Shown in pieces: positions 17,721 through 26,606 of a stretch of DNA of 64,000 bases (positions within the stretch are counted from its first letter, which is position 1; each line of letters starts with the position of its first letter). The notes beneath the pieces were generated by a model. It was given only the letters and a program-made list of their open reading frames with translations. It ran no database searches and was not told the DNA's origin. Source of the DNA: Methylovulum miyakonense HT12 (GTDB lineage Bacteria > Pseudomonadota > Gammaproteobacteria > Methylococcales > Methylomonadaceae); NCBI RefSeq assembly GCF_000384075.1, contig NZ_KB913025.1:2316690-2380689 (forward strand), given 5' to 3'. The translations under genes were made by a program, and so were the position numbers.

Positions 17721-20700
17721 TTAATTTTTAATCAGCCCGCGAGCCCGATTGAAATTACCAACCTGTTCTATCAGATCGTTCCTATTTTGCCCAGCCGCGC
17801 TACGCAACAACTTAGCGATGTTGTTGCCATCCGTTTCACCTTCTTCAGCGAACAATTGTTGTTTAGCATCACCCATACCACCATTCATATCACCACCGAT
17901 AGCAAATCCAGCAAATGCTTCAAACATAGCCGCACGGTAGTAGGCTTGCTGGCTAGGCGTTAGTTTATTGGCCACTTCACCCACGCGCAGATCCGCCCAA
18001 GCTTTTGTTGCCTCGGTGAAACCTGGATAAGACTGAGATGCTGCAAATTTAAGTGCCTCCCAAAAATCTTCTCCTTTTGTGCGGGCTTCTTGAAAACTAC
18101 CGGTAAATTGTTTAACAACTTCGCTTCCAGCCGCACCAGCCGCCTCAATATCCTTAGCCGTATTATAAATACTGCCTCCCAGAGTATTGTAAGACCATTC
18201 AGCCGCAGAAGGGGTGCTGTTGGCGGCGGATGCAATCGCCGACCTAAAATGTTCGGCCTTGATTTGCCCCATCTCGGCAAAGCCTTCTTGTGATTCTTGG
18301 GCTAAATTGCTCAAGTTCTGCTCATGATGTGCGGCAATGGTTCTTTCACCCGCCGCTATTTGGCCATGCGTTGAACTGATTTTGCCCTGCGCCCTCTGGG
18401 TGGCTGATTCTGTTTCATGACGCGGATCAGCAAGCCTTGCCTGTTCGACCATCGACCGGACAGTGCCGATTTCCGGCGACTGGGTTTTAAGCCCCTCGTT
18501 GTTACCCGGGTTCCAGTTGGCATCCGCTTTGGGGGCATCAAACGCATCGCCCAATAACTGGTAACCCGCCATTTCCGCACTCCGTGACTGTTGGCTATCC
18601 AGGGACCGATAGCTGGGTGAGGAAAACCCCGTCAACAAGGACATGCCCGCCGCCGCATAGGCCAGCTGGCCATCCGCTATCCAACCCGCCGCTTTCCACT
18701 GAGAAGCCAGACGTTGGGCATCGCCGCGAAGCCCATACTGATCCAGCGTGTGATCCAGCCGTTCCATCAATTGGCTGTCACCCGCCAGTTTCATACCCGT
18801 TTCTGCGGCACCAAAGCTGGCTTGGGCACCGAAACGTTGCTGTGCCGAGACGGTTTGCTGGTAGCTTTCCGACGCCGAGATGGCATCAGTGGCGCTGTGT
18901 TGTAACGAAGACAGGGATTGGTGTTGTAAACCCATCGAAGCCACGTTACGGGTGCCGGATTGGGCATCCATCGCCAGGCTCTTTGCCAACCCCGCCTGAT
19001 AGCCCTGGCTGTCATTAACAGTTTGGGTAATGTCCGTGGCTATCGAATCGGCCTTATCCTGCCCGACTTTAAAATCATTTTGTAACCGCCCTGAAATCGC
19101 CGCACCCAAACGGTCATCCGCGAACTTGGCGCCGGCATTGGCGCTGCCGGCCACCAAGGCCGAAAAATGATCGGCAGAAATGCCGGTGTCGCTATGCTTC
19201 TTGGCAAAGGCTTCACCGAACTGCCGGTTATAAGCATCGGTATGGCTGCTACTGCTGGCGATCTGCTGGCCCAACGACCGGCTGTCAAAGGCATCGCTGG
19301 TGATGCTGCTGGATTTGGCGGCGCTTGACGACACGTTGTCCATGAAACTGCGGGTCGCTTGTTCGGAGGCGCTATAGGCGGAAGCGACCGCTGCACTCAT
19401 ATCCCGCCCCGCTGAAAAGGTGGGCAGGACTTTGTCGCTGCCGGTTTGGGTGACGCCCGACAACGGGCTGTACTGATGCTGGGCTTGGGCGTTCAAGACC
19501 GGCGCCGGACTGGTCACATCGGGTGTGGCGATTCTCTCGTTGACGTAATCACTGCCGTCCATCCGTCCCAGAAAATGCGTGGCGGTGACCGCACCCCGGT
19601 AAGTCAGCATCAAGGTGATGGCCGGTGTCGACGCGGCCAACATGCCGCCCATTGACAGCCATTGCTGCAATTCCATATCCAACTGGTAAATGCCCATCAT
19701 CGACGGCAGGTTGTAGTTGGCGGAAGCCAACGCAGCCATTTTGCCGGCGGCGGACATGTTGATGAACAAGTTGATCACCGCCAGAATCGGCATCCACAGC
19801 TGTATCCATAACAGCATGGAGAAGTAACCGATGTTCATGCGTAAGCCGACACTACCGAACAGCACCACAAACGCCATGATAGGGGCAATCGCATAACTCA
19901 AGCCTTCGATAAACGCCATCATCGGCCGGACAATCTTGGCGAACAAGGTCTGTTCCGCCGCCCATTGGGTATTGCGTTGCTGGATGGCCTGTTCGACCAT
20001 CGCCGCTTTGCTCCAGTGCATGGCATCCTCATGACGGCCAACCACACCTTTTTCAAACATCGGCAGGATGGCCGACATCAACATGTAATCGGCGGCGTTA
20101 ATCACACCCGGCCCCGCCAGGGCGTCAAACGCCTCCTGGATTTTCGGGATGGTGTCGGCGGCGGCCTGTACTCCCAAGGTCTGCTGTAACAGGTTTTCCA
20201 GGGCGGCACTGAAATCGCCATTCGCCACGACGCCCAAGCTTGTCCAGGCATTGGTACACGTTTGGGTTTGCGGCTGCCCACCGACAAAGATTTCGGTCAT
20301 GTAAATGTCGGAATCAAAGCGGATCGCATTGAGGGGGTTGGTATCGCGCAGGATGGCGTCGACCGATTTCAGGTTCAGATCCACGCCGGTCAAGGTACAT
20401 TCCTTGACGTAATTGGCAAAGGAGGTTTCCATATCGCTGCCGGCCTTGGGCGTATTGGCCGCCCCTAAGCTGACGCGGGACAACAGGTTCTTACGCACCG
20501 CCGTCAAGGTTTGTAGGCTATCGGCAAAGCCGTGGCCGGTCATCGACGGCATCGCAAACGCCTGTTCAAACAAGCGGGTGGTGCGGTAACCCATATTGGA
20601 CATGACGCTGCCTACAACTGCTGGGCCTAAAGGGACATGGTCGACCGCCACCACGCTGCCGGTATAGGCGTCTTCAATAAAGACCTTGACCAATGGCGCA

Positions 20701-20918
20701 TACAGCATCAGCCACAACACATAAGCCAAAAACAAATCCTGATAACGGATGCCCCGGCCATCCCATTGCATCAACGCCCGCAACATGATGATCATCACGC
20801 CAATCAAACCACCCACGCCCGCCGCCATCCGGTAATCCCCGGTACCGGAAACCATCGCGACCGCATTGAGCACCGCTTGCAAATAGGCCGAGTCACCGAC
20901 GGAGAAGATTTCGAACAT
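17721..20918 (-). CDS. traG: TraG, F-type mating-pair stabilisation protein
   Basis: 1065-residue inner-membrane protein of F-type systems; its N-terminal part works in pilus assembly and its long periplasmic tail in mating-pair stabilisation. The N-terminus MFEIFSVGDSAYLQAVLNAVAM is typical. Membrane segments: VGGLIGVMIIMLRAL, FLAYVLWLMLYAPL, a cluster around residues 340-440 (AIAPIMAFVVLFGSVGL, LLWIQLWMPILAVINLFI), then about 550 residues of Ser/Ala/Gln-rich helical tail. Last gene of a reverse block traF-traH-traG, with about 85 bp between traH and traG. Length and context fit SXT/IncC TraG. Confidence 0.93.
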   Translation of the reverse strand: MFEIFSVGDSAYLQAVLNAVAMVSGTGDYRMAAGVGGLIGVMIIMLRALMQWDGRGIRYQDLFLAYVLWLMLYAPLVKVFIEDAYTGSVVAVDHVPLGPAVVGSVMSNMGYRTTRLFEQAFAMPSMTGHGFADSLQTLTAVRKNLLSRVSLGAANTPKAGSDMETSFANYVKECTLTGVDLNLKSVDAILRDTNPLNAIRFDSDIYMTEIFVGGQPQTQTCTNAWTSLGVVANGDFSAALENLLQQTLGVQAAADTIPKIQEAFDALAGPGVINAADYMLMSAILPMFEKGVVGRHEDAMHWSKAAMVEQAIQQRNTQWAAEQTLFAKIVRPMMAFIEGLSYAIAPIMAFVVLFGSVGLRMNIGYFSMLLWIQLWMPILAVINLFINMSAAGKMAALASANYNLPSMMGIYQLDMELQQWLSMGGMLAASTPAITLMLTYRGAVTATHFLGRMDGSDYVNERIATPDVTSPAPVLNAQAQHQYSPLSGVTQTGSDKVLPTFSAGRDMSAAVASAYSASEQATRSFMDNVSSSAAKSSSITSDAFDSRSLGQQIASSSSHTDAYNRQFGEAFAKKHSDTGISADHFSALVAGSANAGAKFADDRLGAAISGRLQNDFKVGQDKADSIATDITQTVNDSQGYQAGLAKSLAMDAQSGTRNVASMGLQHQSLSSLQHSATDAISASESYQQTVSAQQRFGAQASFGAAETGMKLAGDSQLMERLDHTLDQYGLRGDAQRLASQWKAAGWIADGQLAYAAAGMSLLTGFSSPSYRSLDSQQSRSAEMAGYQLLGDAFDAPKADANWNPGNNEGLKTQSPEIGTVRSMVEQARLADPRHETESATQRAQGKISSTHGQIAAGERTIAAHHEQNLSNLAQESQEGFAEMGQIKAEHFRSAIASAANSTPSAAEWSYNTLGGSIYNTAKDIEAAGAAGSEVVKQFTGSFQEARTKGEDFWEALKFAASQSYPGFTEATKAWADLRVGEVANKLTPSQQAYYRAAMFEAFAGFAIGGDMNGGMGDAKQQLFAEEGETDGNNIAKLLRSAAGQNRNDLIEQVGNFNRARGLIKN

Positions 20919-21002
20919 GGGACTCCTAAGGTAAACAGGTTACAACCGTTAAACAGTGGCCTTCAACAGCAACAATAATAACCACCCCTTGAAAACGCAT
21001 CA

Positions 21003-22466
21003 TTAGGGGCTTGGCCAAGCCGGTGCTGAAGCGGGTAACTGGGCAACCGTGCCGTATTGATGCGGTTTGACGGTATTCATCAGCTGCTGATAAAACGCCA
21101 TCAAGGTTTGCGGATTGCCATAACGGCCAGCGATGGTGACGTACTCGTCCTGAATCTGTTCACGGGCGCCTTTCAGGGCTTCCATCAGCAACTTGGCATA
21201 GGCGTGGTCGTTCATCTGCGCGGCGGCCTGCACCGCACCGAGCAAATCGTTGACGATCAATTGCGCCAATTCCAAGGCAATCACCGGGGCGGCTTCTTCC
21301 GCCCAGAGCTTGGCGATACCGGCATCCTCACGGGCCAGGTTATGGATCATGCCGCCGATGGCGTCCGGTACGGTTTGCATGAAGGCCTGTTCGGTGGCGG
21401 TGATTTGGCCTTGGTTGGTCGAGAACTTCACGATCAGGCCATCACCGTTTTTGGCCGAACCGAGCAGGATGTCCATCACCCGTTGCTTAAGGCCGACCAG
21501 CTTGATCGCTTTCACCACCGGTTTGAGGCATTGGTCAGCCTCATGGCCATCCGAGCACTCATACACATTGACGGTCTGATAAGAGTTACCGGCATCGTTG
21601 CCGTATAGCAAATCCTTGATGCGCAGGATCGGCGGTGGCGCACTGATGGGATTGTTTTCGCCTTTGCCGTCAGGGGCGGCTTGCGGCGCATCGACGATGA
21701 CTGTGCCGGAAACACTCATCGCCGCTTCGAGCAGGCCATTGCCACCAAAGCGGAACCACGCCCCCGCGTTTTGCTTCACCAACGCCCGCCAGACCAGGTT
21801 GCCCTGGATTTTTTGGGTCATGTCAGTCGGCGCATTCTGTTTGACTTGCTGTACCGGATCGCCCAAGGTACTGGTGTTCGTCCAACTGGAAAACACATCG
21901 CTGATGCCCTGGGTAAATGAGGCATTTGACAGGTTGGCTTTGCTCTGCAGGTCAAAAGCCTTGACAGTGTCGTTGACCAGTCCTTGCGATAACCGGCAGG
22001 AATTGCTGAACAGCTGGTTCATCTCCTGGATCTTCTTTTGCAGGTCGGTCATCACCGACGCACACCAGGGGCACATCGCCCCAATGGCCAGTTGAAAGGC
22101 ATAACCCGAGGCATTCCCGGCGACATTGCGCAGCAATTGCACGAACTGGTTGAAGTTGATAAAACTGAAGCTGCCCGCGAACAGATCAATGCCGCCACAG
22201 CCGGCGCTAAACGACGGTGGCACAAATGACACCAGGTTGGTGTTAGAAATGCCGTTGCGTTCCACCAGACTGCCGCCCGTGATCATGCCCCGGCGTTGCC
22301 CCAGATGCGCGGTTGGCGCGGTGAAGTTGGTCATGGTGCCAAACATGCCATCCATTTCCTGTTGTAAATCGGCATAGGCGGGTGACAGGCTTGCTGCCAG
22401 TAGCAGGACAATCATGGCCGTGTTTACCACCGCCATAGCGAAGAGCCTGAATGAGCGTTGGTTCAT
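21003..22466 (-). CDS. traH: TraH, pilus assembly protein
   Basis: 487 aa, exported. Signal segment FRLFAMAVVNTAMIVLLLAASLSPAYA. TraH hallmarks: near the N-terminus GGSLVERNGISNTNLVSFVPPSFSAGCGGIDLFAGSFSFI in pieces (VPPSFSAGCGGIDLF is diagnostic), then AIGAMCPWCASVM and NSCRLSQGLVND. TraH acts in the periplasm with TraF and TraU/W/N in pilus formation and stabilisation, and its conserved Cys residues suggest disulfide formation. The start overlaps the traF stop by 4 bp, showing translational coupling. Confidence 0.94.
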   Translation of the reverse strand: MNQRSFRLFAMAVVNTAMIVLLLAASLSPAYADLQQEMDGMFGTMTNFTAPTAHLGQRRGMITGGSLVERNGISNTNLVSFVPPSFSAGCGGIDLFAGSFSFINFNQFVQLLRNVAGNASGYAFQLAIGAMCPWCASVMTDLQKKIQEMNQLFSNSCRLSQGLVNDTVKAFDLQSKANLSNASFTQGISDVFSSWTNTSTLGDPVQQVKQNAPTDMTQKIQGNLVWRALVKQNAGAWFRFGGNGLLEAAMSVSGTVIVDAPQAAPDGKGENNPISAPPPILRIKDLLYGNDAGNSYQTVNVYECSDGHEADQCLKPVVKAIKLVGLKQRVMDILLGSAKNGDGLIVKFSTNQGQITATEQAFMQTVPDAIGGMIHNLAREDAGIAKLWAEEAAPVIALELAQLIVNDLLGAVQAAAQMNDHAYAKLLMEALKGAREQIQDEYVTIAGRYGNPQTLMAFYQQLMNTVKPHQYGTVAQLPASAPAWPSP

Positions 22467-23455
22467 GGCATCCCTCCGACTTGGGCACTGTGTTGTAAGG
22501 CTTGGATCAATGCCAGAGGGTCTTGTGCCGTTGCTGAATTAATACTGCCAGTGGCTGGCAACAACATCGGCGTGGAGCGGATGCCTTGGGTAGTCTGATA
22601 CTGTGAGGCATCCAGCCAGCCCGATTCCTTGGCGGCGAGCAAAATCCGACTGGTCAGCTCTTCCAGCGACAGCACGCCTTGTGACAAAGGCACGATTTGC
22701 TTCGGTGGTTTCATCAGGAACAGCGCTGGGGTCTGCTCAACCCCTAACAAAGCCGCTTGGCCTTGGTCGGTCTTGAAACTGCTAAACAGCCCGTTCGGCA
22801 TCGGTAGGCCATCCAACGACACCGGATAGATATTAAATCCGTAAGCGTTTGCCAACATGTCCAGGATCGGTGCCTGGACATGGCAATAGCGGCAATCGGA
22901 GCGGAAGAAAAACAAAATCCCCGCAAGCCCGGCAATGTCTTTCAAGGCCTTATCCGCCATCATACTGGCCTGACGGTTGGCTTCATTGACCGCATAGGTC
23001 GCCACCGGACGGCGGACAGTTTCATCCAACCGCGGGTCGGACATCACCACATAACGGGCGGCGTGGGTGAAGCGTTCGGCCTTGTCCATCATCGCCCGTT
23101 GCAGGTAATAAAACGCCGCGACGTTTTCATGGGTAGGCTCGTCAATGGCCTTGTTGAGATAGATTTCCAAGTTTTTGCGCAGCCAGGCGGAGCTCAGCGG
23201 TGCGGGTTCGGCAGGCACCACCGTGGGCGGCTTTGGCTGAGCTTTGACGCTATCAGCGGGTGGCACCGACTTGGGTTTCGGTGCTTCCGATGGCTTTTTC
23301 ACCACCGGTTCCGGTTGGACTTCGTACCAGAACCAGCCCCGCTGCTTGTCCGTGAAATACGAAACAGCTGGCGCATCAGTATCCGCACTCCAAGCAACAA
23401 CAGCCTGGAGCCACAGGGTCAACAAGACAGCGAAGAAGGCGCAGTATCGGTTCAT
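22463..23455 (-). CDS. traF: TraF, thioredoxin-like pilus assembly protein
   Basis: About 330 aa. The start at 23455 (MNRYCAFFAVLLTLW) gives a normal signal peptide; 23473 is an alternative. After the signal comes FTDKQRGWFWYEVQPEP, the TraF signature, a Pro/Lys-rich spacer, and a thioredoxin-fold domain with FFRSDCRYCHVQAPIL (Cys188 and Cys191). Unlike F-plasmid TraF, which lacks the CxxC, this protein keeps a potentially redox-active motif, as in many non-F relatives. First gene of the reverse traF-H-G block, divergent from mobI across the probable oriT. Confidence 0.93.
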   Translation of the reverse strand: MNRYCAFFAVLLTLWLQAVVAWSADTDAPAVSYFTDKQRGWFWYEVQPEPVVKKPSEAPKPKSVPPADSVKAQPKPPTVVPAEPAPLSSAWLRKNLEIYLNKAIDEPTHENVAAFYYLQRAMMDKAERFTHAARYVVMSDPRLDETVRRPVATYAVNEANRQASMMADKALKDIAGLAGILFFFRSDCRYCHVQAPILDMLANAYGFNIYPVSLDGLPMPNGLFSSFKTDQGQAALLGVEQTPALFLMKPPKQIVPLSQGVLSLEELTSRILLAAKESGWLDASQYQTTQGIRSTPMLLPATGSINSATAQDPLALIQALQHSAQVGGMP

Positions 23456-23560
23456 AGCGGCATTCTGTCCCAAGGCAAGCCTAGCCTGGTGGCAAAAAAT
23501 GGGCGAAACCGTGATTTTTTGTAGCGGGTGGTTTGACGCGGATTCATAGAATGCCGGTTA

Positions 23561-23582
23561 GTCCCAGCGTGCGCCCTGGGAC
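23561..23582. repeat. Strong inverted repeat between traF and mobI
   Basis: GTCCCAG and CTGGGAC arms of 7 bp around an 8-base loop. Neither side is followed by a T run, so it is not an obvious terminator. It sits at the traF-proximal edge of the region proposed as oriT and may be part of it. Confidence 0.6.
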
Positions 23583-23904
23583 GACAGCGCTTAATTACAA
23601 ATAGGAATTGTCAGCCCGAATCCCTATGGATTAGGGATGTGCATGTCACAAATGCGGATGCGGTCAAAGGGAAATTCCCTAAATAGGGATTCGGGGTGTT
23701 GATGGTGCTTAGGGATGGCGGGTGAAAAATTCCTTTATGTTTATCCCCCTAAACCCCTAATGCAATAGGGATTTAGGCCTCGAAAACCGAATAGGTAAGT
23801 TGCCGATATTGATCTGGCTGACGGATTAAAACGCCATTTTCAACGATAAAATCGTATAGGTATCGGGCACCCCAATCCCTATAGATAAGTATTAGGGATT
23901 GTCC
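23583..23904 (+). other. Probable oriT / mobI leader with repeated ATCCCTA boxes
   Basis: 322 bp without genes, divergently flanked by traF and mobI. It contains at least eight copies of ATCCCTA or its complement TAGGGAT. Paired boxes are 23620-23638 (5-base gap), 23676-23689 (TCCCTA and TAGGGA, 2-base gap) and 23875-23899 (11-base gap); singles lie at 23710 and 23766. The last TAGGGAT overlaps the ribosome site of mobI. In SXT and IncC the oriT is the intergenic region upstream of mobI, so position plus symmetry make this the best oriT candidate. The boxes may equally be operators. Confidence 0.6.
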
Positions 23905-24366
23905 ATGAAAAACGAATCAACGGAAAACTTGCCATGCACCTTGACGGAAGCGGATATGTTGTCCTGGGTCGAGGCGAAAGTAGACCAGCTCCATGCCGAA
24001 GCCAGGGTCTTGGTTGACGATTATTGGCGGCGGCTCAAGGGCGGACAGAAACAGCAGGCGTCAAACGGTAAAGTCCGGATCGGGGTGCGTATCCGCCGCC
24101 GCGAGGCCAGCCTCTCGTTCAGCATCGAATGGTTCCGTATGGCGATGATCCGTCAGAACGGCCAGGCCAAACCCATCGCCCAGTACCTCAAAAAAGGGGC
24201 GGGCTACCGCTATCCATTGGGGAATTTCCTGAAAGGCGAACCCCAATGGGAGGCCGAGTTGGTGGAAGAACTGGAAACGGAATTTGCCGACATCCGAAAA
24301 CAGCTCGGTTTGCTGGGGAAGATCCGCGATGCCGTGCAGGATTACCGTAAGAGTCTCCAGTCGTGA
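23905..24366 (+). CDS. mobI: MobI-like conjugative transfer protein
   Basis: 153 aa, soluble, highly charged, starting MKNESTENLPCTLTEADM (ATG 23905, with AGGGAT as ribosome site; TTG 23899 is an alternative). The middle contains VRIGVRIRRREASLSFSIEW, then QYLKKGAGYRYPLGNF, then EWxxELVEELETEFADIRKQ, a pattern I associate with the MobI family of SXT/IncC elements, which is required with TraI for processing oriT. Its position just after a repeat-rich spacer opposite traF supports this. Recognition is from memory of the family and is less secure than the tra calls. Confidence 0.72.
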   Translation: MKNESTENLPCTLTEADMLSWVEAKVDQLHAEARVLVDDYWRRLKGGQKQQASNGKVRIGVRIRRREASLSFSIEWFRMAMIRQNGQAKPIAQYLKKGAGYRYPLGNFLKGEPQWEAELVEELETEFADIRKQLGLLGKIRDAVQDYRKSLQS

Positions 24367-24453
24367 GGTTTTTTGTGTCAGTCTTTGTTTCCTCTAACGC
24401 TTGTACAGCCAATGTTCAGATCACAACCCTAGGCGGATTATCCGGCAATCAAT

Positions 24454-24524
24454 AAAATCCACTATAATGGATTTTAATAAATGACTACCTATCATAACCA
24501 ATAAAATCTATTAATATAGATTTT
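24454..24524. promoter_or_regulatory. Two palindromic operators upstream of hipBA
   Basis: Two 22-bp palindromes, 24454-24475 (AAAATCCA ... TGGATTTT) and 24503-24524 (AAAATCTA ... TAGATTTT), whose centres are 49 bp apart. They lie 50-120 bp before hipB. HipB-type antitoxins bind such paired palindromes to repress their own operon, so these are likely autoregulatory sites; the promoter would lie between or over them. Confidence 0.78.
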
Positions 24525-24574
24525 AATTGACACGCCAAGGCATTACCTCTATAAATCCAGTATTGGAGAATTAT

Positions 24575-24874
24575 ATGAAGCGTGTCATCCCTACCGCCTT
24601 TCCTGCCGACCCTTGCCTTGATAACCCGGCCACCTTGGGTGCGGCGATCCGTGCCGCGCGAACCCAAGCGGGCATGCGCCAGGTCGATGCCGCCTTAAGC
24701 ATTGGCGTTGCCTTGCAGACTTTGATTGATATTGAAACGGGCCAACCGGGTGTCAGTATCGGCAAAATCCTGCAAGTGGCGCAAGGCTTGGGGGTGTCGT
24801 TGTTCGTCCTGCCGCCGTCACAACGCGATAATGCCCGACGGCGTTTGGCTGACCTGACCCAGCCGCCGCTATGA
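24575..24874 (+). CDS. hipB: HipB-like antitoxin / repressor
   Basis: 99 aa. ATG 24575 follows TTGGAGAATTAT. A Cro/C1-type helix-turn-helix is present: LGAAIRAARTQAGMRQVDAALSIGVALQTLIDIETG, followed by PGVSIGKILQVAQGLGVSLFVL, the classic HipB/XRE layout. It neutralises and co-represses with HipA. The stop overlaps the hipA start (ATGA), and two palindromes precede it. Confidence 0.9.
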   Translation: MKRVIPTAFPADPCLDNPATLGAAIRAARTQAGMRQVDAALSIGVALQTLIDIETGQPGVSIGKILQVAQGLGVSLFVLPPSQRDNARRRLADLTQPPL

Positions 24875-26208
24875 AGCTGGACGTGAAAGCCAACGGGGAG
24901 TTGCTCGGCTGGCTCAGTCTGGATAGCGGCAGCGGCCTGTTTGCTTTTGACTATGCACCGGACTGGCTGGCAAAAGACAACCGCTTCCCGTTAAGCCCGG
25001 CCTTGCCCCTGGATGCCGGAGTAATCACACCCGTACAACACAGCGCTACTGTCCGGCAGTTTTTCCAGAACCTGTTGCCGGAAGGCCAGGCATTGGACGA
25101 TGCGGCACAAGCCAACAAAGTGTCGAAATCCAACCTGATGGGTTTGCTGATCGCCTTGGGTCAAGAAACCGCCGGGGCGTTGTCGCTCAGTTTGGCTGAT
25201 CCGCCATCATTTTCTCACGGGGAAACCACGAAACGCTTGCTCAGCCGGGATGAATTATCCCGCCGCATCCGCTCACGCCCGCAAGAGGCGTTCACTGTTT
25301 GGGACGGCAAAGTCCGGCTGTCGATTGCCGGCCACCAGGATAAAATTGCCGTGCTGGAAGAAAACCGGCACTGGTATCTGGTCGATGGCGAAGGCTTGGC
25401 TTCCACCCATATCCTCAAACCCGAACCGCTACGCACCCGCCTGCAAGGCATGACCAGCAATGAACTGGCCTGTATGCGCCTGGCTCAGGCCGTGGGTTTG
25501 CCAACGGCGGACATCCGCTTGGAATGGCTACCCGAACCCGTGGTATTGATCCGCCGCTTTGACCGGATCATCAAGGCTGACAGCGTGCAGCGGCTACACT
25601 GCATTGATGGTTGCCAAGCCTTGGGTTTGGGCGTCAGCATGAAATATGAACGCCCTTATGGCGATAGCCGGGATGTGCAACATCTGCGTGATGGTGCGTC
25701 TTTACCCAAGCTGTTTGCCTTGTTGGCTGGGGCCAGCTCAAAACCAGCCGTCGACCGTTTGGCCTTGTTGCGTTGGGCGATCTTTCAGGTGTTGATCGGT
25801 AACACCGATGCCCATGGCAAAAACCTGTCGTTCTTCATGGACGCGGGTGGCTTGAGCTTGGCACCGGCTTATGATCTGGTGTGTTGCCTGCTTTATGCCG
25901 GGGATGGCATTTCCGATACCTTGGCGATGGCCATTGGCGACAATTTTAACCCCACCACGTTGACAGCCTATGACTGGGCGTTGATGGCCTACGAATGCCA
26001 GCTCAATCCCAAACTGGTCAGTCGCGAATTAAAACAACTGGCAGACAAGATTTGCAGCGTCTGGCCGGGAGTACGGGATGGACTGTTGGAACTGGGTGCC
26101 GATCCGTCAGTATTGGAAGGGATAGGAGGTATTTTCTTACAGCAATGTGGCAAAGCCCAAAAGCTTGCGGCTGAAATCCCTAAGGTTTCTCATGACGTGC
26201 TGAAGTGA
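24871..26208 (+). CDS. hipA: HipA-like serine/threonine kinase toxin
   Basis: 445 aa, full HipA length. N-terminal subdomain LDVKANGELLGWLSLD and FFQNLLPEG; ATP-binding region with SIAGHQDKIAVL (HipA SLAGAQ-KxAL-like) and ILKPEP; catalytic loop IGNTDAHGKNLSF (residues about 309-321, Asp about 313) and the metal-binding LAPAYDLVCCL. All key residues of the kinase appear present, so the toxin is probably active. In the family the target is a glutamyl- or other aminoacyl-tRNA synthetase. Here the module may stabilise the plasmid. Confidence 0.92.
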   Translation: MKLDVKANGELLGWLSLDSGSGLFAFDYAPDWLAKDNRFPLSPALPLDAGVITPVQHSATVRQFFQNLLPEGQALDDAAQANKVSKSNLMGLLIALGQETAGALSLSLADPPSFSHGETTKRLLSRDELSRRIRSRPQEAFTVWDGKVRLSIAGHQDKIAVLEENRHWYLVDGEGLASTHILKPEPLRTRLQGMTSNELACMRLAQAVGLPTADIRLEWLPEPVVLIRRFDRIIKADSVQRLHCIDGCQALGLGVSMKYERPYGDSRDVQHLRDGASLPKLFALLAGASSKPAVDRLALLRWAIFQVLIGNTDAHGKNLSFFMDAGGLSLAPAYDLVCCLLYAGDGISDTLAMAIGDNFNPTTLTAYDWALMAYECQLNPKLVSRELKQLADKICSVWPGVRDGLLELGADPSVLEGIGGIFLQQCGKAQKLAAEIPKVSHDVLK

Positions 26209-26606
26209 AAAATAGGTTTCGCGAGTTTAGACAGAGGTTTTTTATGCTGATGGCATACTGAACTAACGTTCCGTTCAGCTTGCATATTCCGCTAAGATGC
26301 TGAAATGCAAAATAACCAAAGCAGCCTATGGAAATTAGCAAACGTGGGATAGCCTAATGCTTCAGAACGGCCAACTGCAGACGTTCGCTGTTTACAATAA
26401 TGGGTTTTAGCGACTTCCATGAGCGGACAGTCATATGAATTTTGTCCTTAATTAAAAATTTAAGCATGGCCAAAGGAGCGGCACTCCCTAACAAAACGAC
26501 TTTAGGAAGGCTAGCACCTAACTAAGCCCTGTTCGGATTAATAATAAGTTTAAAATTTATTAAAACACTTTCAGCTTTGGTTTCGCTAAGTAAATCATTT
26601 ATCAGA
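26209..26606. other. Gene-free spacer after hipA
   Basis: About 400 bp. Base composition becomes more AT-rich toward the protease cluster. A minus-strand frame here (26522-26806) lies mostly inside the subtilase gene in another frame and is not protein-like. No repeat or terminator was recognised. Confidence 0.5.

Noticed and set aside
23583-23904. Repeated boxes as a CRISPR array
   Set aside because: Motif is only 7 bp, palindromic, in both orientations and irregularly spaced; no repeat-spacer pattern or cas genes.
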